In this document: positions 62,701 through 64,000 of the stretch, in pieces
How positions within the stretch are numbered: position 1 is the stretch's first letter
Layout: every line of letters begins with the position of its first letter
Source: an uncultured Flavobacteriaceae bacterium
GTDB lineage: Bacteria; Bacteroidota; Bacteroidia; Flavobacteriales; Flavobacteriaceae
Direction of reading: 5' to 3'
Length of the DNA: 64,000 nt
Assembly: GCA_943789305.1 (NCBI GenBank)
Contig: CALSTP010000001.1
Location: 1,565,178-1,629,177 of the forward strand
Translations under genes and position numbers: made by a program
Notes under the pieces: generated by a model
Seen by the model: only the letters and a program-made list of their open reading frames with translations
Told to the model about the DNA's origin: nothing
Databases searched by the model: none

Positions 62701-63694
62701 CATGAACGATACCGTTACTCACACCAAGTCCATTGATTGTTATTGTTGTTGCATCGGTATGAGCCACCAAAAGAACATTTTCCCATACATCTGATCCTGT
62801 TCCTTTAACAAATATATATTCTGAACCTACTTTACTGTAATCTACAATTTGATCAAAACCGTAATCGCGGCCGCTTCCAGTTCCAAAACTCCCGTTCATA
62901 GATCCTGAATTCACTACAACGGGTTTATCTGAATGGACATAAGCTCCGATCAATCCATCCGAATTTACAGTCTGTGTAGTCTCTACTTCAAGTGGAGCAG
63001 CTACGTCTATACTTTGATCCGATCGAGTAACCATCGTATAACTCTCTCCTCGATTTAAGGTAATAGTTATATCGTTTAATTTACCAGAAGTTGCCCCTAT
63101 TGTTGCTTCATTAAAATCCAAAATGTCAATATCCTCACTAATATTATTTATGGTTACTAAGGTTGTGTTCTCCGTTGCCATTACCGATAGAAAGGTCGAA
63201 TAATTGGGCTGAGGGTTGTAATTGGTAAAAGCTCCAATTCTAAAGTCTGTACCCAAAGCTGCACCTCCTTTACTTACCAATGCACCCGCTTGAGCATCCT
63301 GACCAATTCTAAGAGCTACATATATTTCTGAGGTTGCTTCTACTATATATCCTTTATTGCTTATAACTTGACTCGTTGTTATAGCGGCATCATCATTAGC
63401 TGCAATGGCAACTTGAGAGTCGTCTGCTCCTCCTGGGGCATCTACAACAAAAACACGAGGGATTGAGTTGGATACCTCAAGGCTAGCTGTGGCTCCGCCT
63501 ACTGCAATCACATTGACAGTAACCGAGCTTGTGCTGGGTGTTGAAATATACAAATAGTGACCTTGGTTAGGAATTGCATTACTCCCCGCTTCACTTGAAT
63601 AAGCTACTGGTGGGATATAATGAACTTTACTGAGTTGCGCATTGAGCCTTAACTGCACCACAAACATTAGGGTAATTACAATTAAAGCTCTCAT
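56714..63694 (-). CDS. giant T9SS-secreted adhesin (IgGFc-binding-like, L-type lectin, repeats, TSP3, type B CTD)
   Basis: A 2326-aa surface protein with, in order, a signal peptide (1-19), an N-terminal IgGFc-binding-like domain (about 25-500) and a Calx-beta-like repeat (about 600-712). An L-type lectin domain (about 715-930, with NGADGIAFVLQN and YVIEMDTYRN) follows. Next are eight consecutive repeats of 110-120 residues (about 1025-1945), each with a FTPxNWNxxQ ... VDDxxxDG core and ending in LDND. Thrombospondin type 3 calcium repeats (about 1946-2090; DxDGDGxxDxxD patterns) lead to a gliding-motility-type C-terminal domain (FIPNAFSPDGDGVNDTWEI near 2235 to the end) recognised by T9SS. 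It is the first gene of the adhesin, PorP/SprF, OmpA operon. Likely roles: glycan binding, surface attachment or gliding. Confidence 0.9.
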   Translation of the reverse strand: MRALIVITLMFVVQLRLNAQLSKVHYIPPVAYSSEAGSNAIPNQGHYLYISTPSTSSVTVNVIAVGGATASLEVSNSIPRVFVVDAPGGADDSQVAIAANDDAAITTSQVISNKGYIVEATSEIYVALRIGQDAQAGALVSKGGAALGTDFRIGAFTNYNPQPNYSTFLSVMATENTTLVTINNISEDIDILDFNEATIGATSGKLNDITITLNRGESYTMVTRSDQSIDVAAPLEVETTQTVNSDGLIGAYVHSDKPVVVNSGSMNGSFGTGSGRDYGFDQIVDYSKVGSEYIFVKGTGSDVWENVLLVAHTDATTITINGLGVSNGIVHGKGVNVSSASPAIASASIDAGEYFLIEGDLYSADGNMYVQSSAPVFAFQGIGFGGSEANQGLFFVPPLKCSSVGDVDNIPEINNIGATNYNGNLNIISKVGAVITISDENNINQPISALNIANTSGPFNVTGNANYVSYTISNLSGNVSIISNDELYCSYFNQSGSASSGAFYSGFSSPPDIPVQNDGPGLYGYCAPYLNLETGNMDLFTSFEWQYSSGSGYSSVPGSTNQTTITPTLGGSYLIRGFISCPGEPLEFLDSDSINISECPPDFTVSENFVTVNESGTNTSTVLIGLVHKPDSNVVLSITIVDPSEVSVSSTTLTFTPSNWNNQKLITITGVDDTIRDSDITSDVIVSIVDNLSDDDFDLLADKTIQARNLDDDLEVCFTRNFDSSEFAINNNAIYQGSGVYRITPNLGFQSGSVWYQRRLDLRVEFTFDVDLNLGNLDANGADGIAFVLQNLDLGQGSTGGGLGYGGITPSYVIEMDTYRNGHDPTSGDDHIGFILNGASSTNQQGSPDVVETINLEDNNWHNIRVQWIPQSTTLSYTFTHDNGTVYTDTKNIDLSGAVLNSNIAYIGFTASTGGSVNEQSIRFDNNSMCMADEILTPTAASSQTFCLQASPTLNDIVVDNGSDAGGVPYNGVWFSTPTGSGSELPITTQLVDGTTYYVEAANLSDTSNIDYRNSLTRLAVTVYLTNGSYTLVPPSLNLIEATTIATFSLVLNNPPTSPVTYNLASSDLTQMTVSTSSMTFTPLNWNVSQVGTLTTVDNSIADGAQSANFTVRINDPLSDDCYVNPNPLPTYAIQIADNETPGFLLSTVSGTLIENNPQTASVSVVLTVEPLTDIIIDLESLDLTEVTLGTASLTFNPLNWNIAQTVVLNSVDELTVDGTQTVGISASINPASDPAFTSLASQTTTVDNADNDSAGYSLSNLIGVLTEGDSQTASFSIILDTQPTTDVVLNLTITPNDEVATSVASVRFTNANWNVSQTIIVSNFDDFLIDGTIVSSITFNVDASSDFEFRSLGSQTVLAPNLDNDTVGFTLSSIGGGFLKEASSANVSFTIVLDAQPNPGDIVILDITSIDLTEVTVEASSTPKVFTNVNWNIPQTVILNSVDDVTLDGTTTNSVTVVVNAISAAPFLTAADQSLNVQNLDNETPGFQVSNVSGVLTEAASPTASFEVVLDVQPLTNVIINLSSNDTSEAGVVAPSFLIFTPATWNVSQTVNLFQVDDFLIDGSQNSSITTSIDAASDAGFLTVPSKDVLVTTLDNDIAGITLIVLDNLCSENGDTAKFTIQLDAIPTANVTIGLNSSITSEAMVGVNQVLFTPANWNMPQTITVTGIDDSPPVSDGSQSVTISTFNVSSTDTDFDAITDAQVEDVIVMNQDNDAPGIVLSLLDNNFFTSENGQTVTVQFRLLSQPLGDEDVIVPLSLVGDTDEITLSANSILIEASNWDNPGANQIIVTGQDDFIIDGTRSITLITGNPTSIDVPHNNLTALDVADVELYNLDNDSPSLVVSQPQAVSENASTTDFTIKLRTNISVSTTILITADDPTELSVITPQLVFTPNNWNIPQIITVKGVDDNIIDGDISSDVVIGVDDSNADPDYRSILDEVRSIINFDNDTDEDGDGTFDAVDNCIFTSNVDQADLDLDGIGDVCDLDIDGDGVLNTDELTDNTDPNNPCEFIFQSITLPLVETGDCDSDGIINKIDLDDDNDGILDTEELFEDQDLDGIPNTFDLDSDDDGCYDVIEAAFKDQDDDGVLGTGVIEVDALGRVMDQGGYVFPADMNFNGVYDFKEESDLIVFVNDMDLVTKYSPIRIELKVSLSQESFVTFQWQINTGSEEFPVWENIPESSVQTGTKTKQLTILQAPKIIIDTQYRVLADNTTYACQDTLISTTKITETGLFIPNAFSPDGDGVNDTWEIQGLNSRGGYVITIFNRWENIVYKTNQYNNDWQGESMNTALLSSDNLLPDGTYFYLIEWEDNSYPNTGYVYIKRRKN

Positions 63695-63740
63695 ATTGGT
63701 TATTATAAGTTTTTAAAAAAAACGACCTTTTTATTACTCT

Positions 63741-63748
63741 CAAAAATA
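63741..63748 (-). promoter_or_regulatory. possible promoter of the adhesin operon
   Basis: Minus-strand TATTTTTG fits TAnnTTTG and lies 47 nt before the adhesin ATG. The nearest TTG (63775-63773) is 24 nt away, longer than usual. Nothing else is assignable in 63749-63926 apart from the start of the next gene's leader. Confidence 0.35.
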
Positions 63749-63926
63749 GTTTAATCACTTTTACTTAATACTCAATAATAAAACTTAAAAAAACTAAATC
63801 CTTTCCATAATTACATAAAGGTATTAAATAATAATATTAGTTCAGTTTTATTTAAATAATTGAAATATTTAATTCCTACATTAGTGAAGATATTACACTT
63901 TTTTATGGACTAAAATTTTCTTGGTA

Positions 63927-64000
63927 ATGAGCAAAATATTTAAAATATCTCTGATCTCTGCCCTAGCTGGTTTTTTATTTGGTTTTGATACTGTGGTTAT
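63927..64000 (+). CDS. sugar-porter family MFS transporter, 5' end only
   Basis: ATG 63927 opens MSKIFKISLISALAGFLFGFDTVV, the first transmembrane helix of sugar-porter permeases (AxxGxLFGxDTxV). The gene runs off the window. The substrate cannot be told. Confidence 0.75.
   Translation, partial: MSKIFKISLISALAGFLFGFDTVV

Overview
The window is chromosomal DNA from a member of the Bacteroidota, almost certainly family Flavobacteriaceae. It is AT-rich. Its core genes carry the -33 TTG / -7 TAnnTTTG promoters typical of the phylum, with few Shine-Dalgarno sites. It also holds type IX secretion (T9SS) partners, DUF4136, DUF5522 and putative-porin families, and an initiator tRNA without encoded CCA.

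Layout. 1-1808: the 16S rRNA gene on the minus strand with its promoter, leader and the start of the spacer. 2075-24472: a conserved housekeeping block (putative porin, rnhB, a propeller lipoprotein, lipB, Pmp3, lysS, glycerate kinase, manA, a frameshifted Spy-like gene, hemL, a glucosaminidase/LysM lipoprotein, a D-cysteine desulfhydrase/ACC deaminase homologue, DUF5522, DUF4136, a SulP transporter, alaS, an M23 peptidase, a MerR regulator, der, era). 24551-24623: tRNA-fMet(CAT). 24621-44448: a genomic island of about 19.8 kb bounded by a 14-bp direct repeat, with a large serine recombinase at the tRNA end. 44435-45468: about 1 kb that looks like the remnant of a second, older element stacked at the same site. 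45517-53590: accessory chromosomal genes (esterase, DUF6249 plus XRE pair, serine hydrolase, EEP phosphatase, ADP-ribosylglycohydrolase family, PAP2 plus phosphoethanolamine transferase). 53617-63694: a T9SS surface cluster of a 2326-aa adhesin, a PorP/SprF partner and an OmpA/PD40 protein. 63927-64000: the start of a sugar-porter MFS gene.

The island's main cargo is one translationally coupled defence operon on the minus strand (43758 down to 28663): XRE regulator, SNF2 helicase (DrmD-like), very large N6-adenine methylase (DrmMI-like), a chain of about 2000 aa with DEAH helicase, DUF1998-type C-terminus and a nuclease-like end (DruE / DrmA-DrmB-like), then a DUF2779 protein joining a Cas4-like nuclease to a DEDD exonuclease. 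The first two genes are those of class 1 DISARM; the helicase architecture resembles Druantia DruE; the DUF2779 nuclease sits where DISARM carries the PLD protein DrmC. I regard it as a DISARM-like variant that may be undescribed in this combination.

A second theme is broken reading frames. The helicase gene has many one-base indels and three in-frame TGA codons. The regulator, methylase, DUF2779 gene, a small flanking gene and an esterase outside the island each have exactly one extra base, and the Spy-like gene lacks one. Most core genes are intact. The protein-level motifs are perfectly readable once single bases are removed, so uncorrected assembly indels are as likely as real decay or phase variation. 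This should be settled before any conclusion about function. The island also holds a compact structured block at about 26640-26880 that is probably a non-coding RNA.
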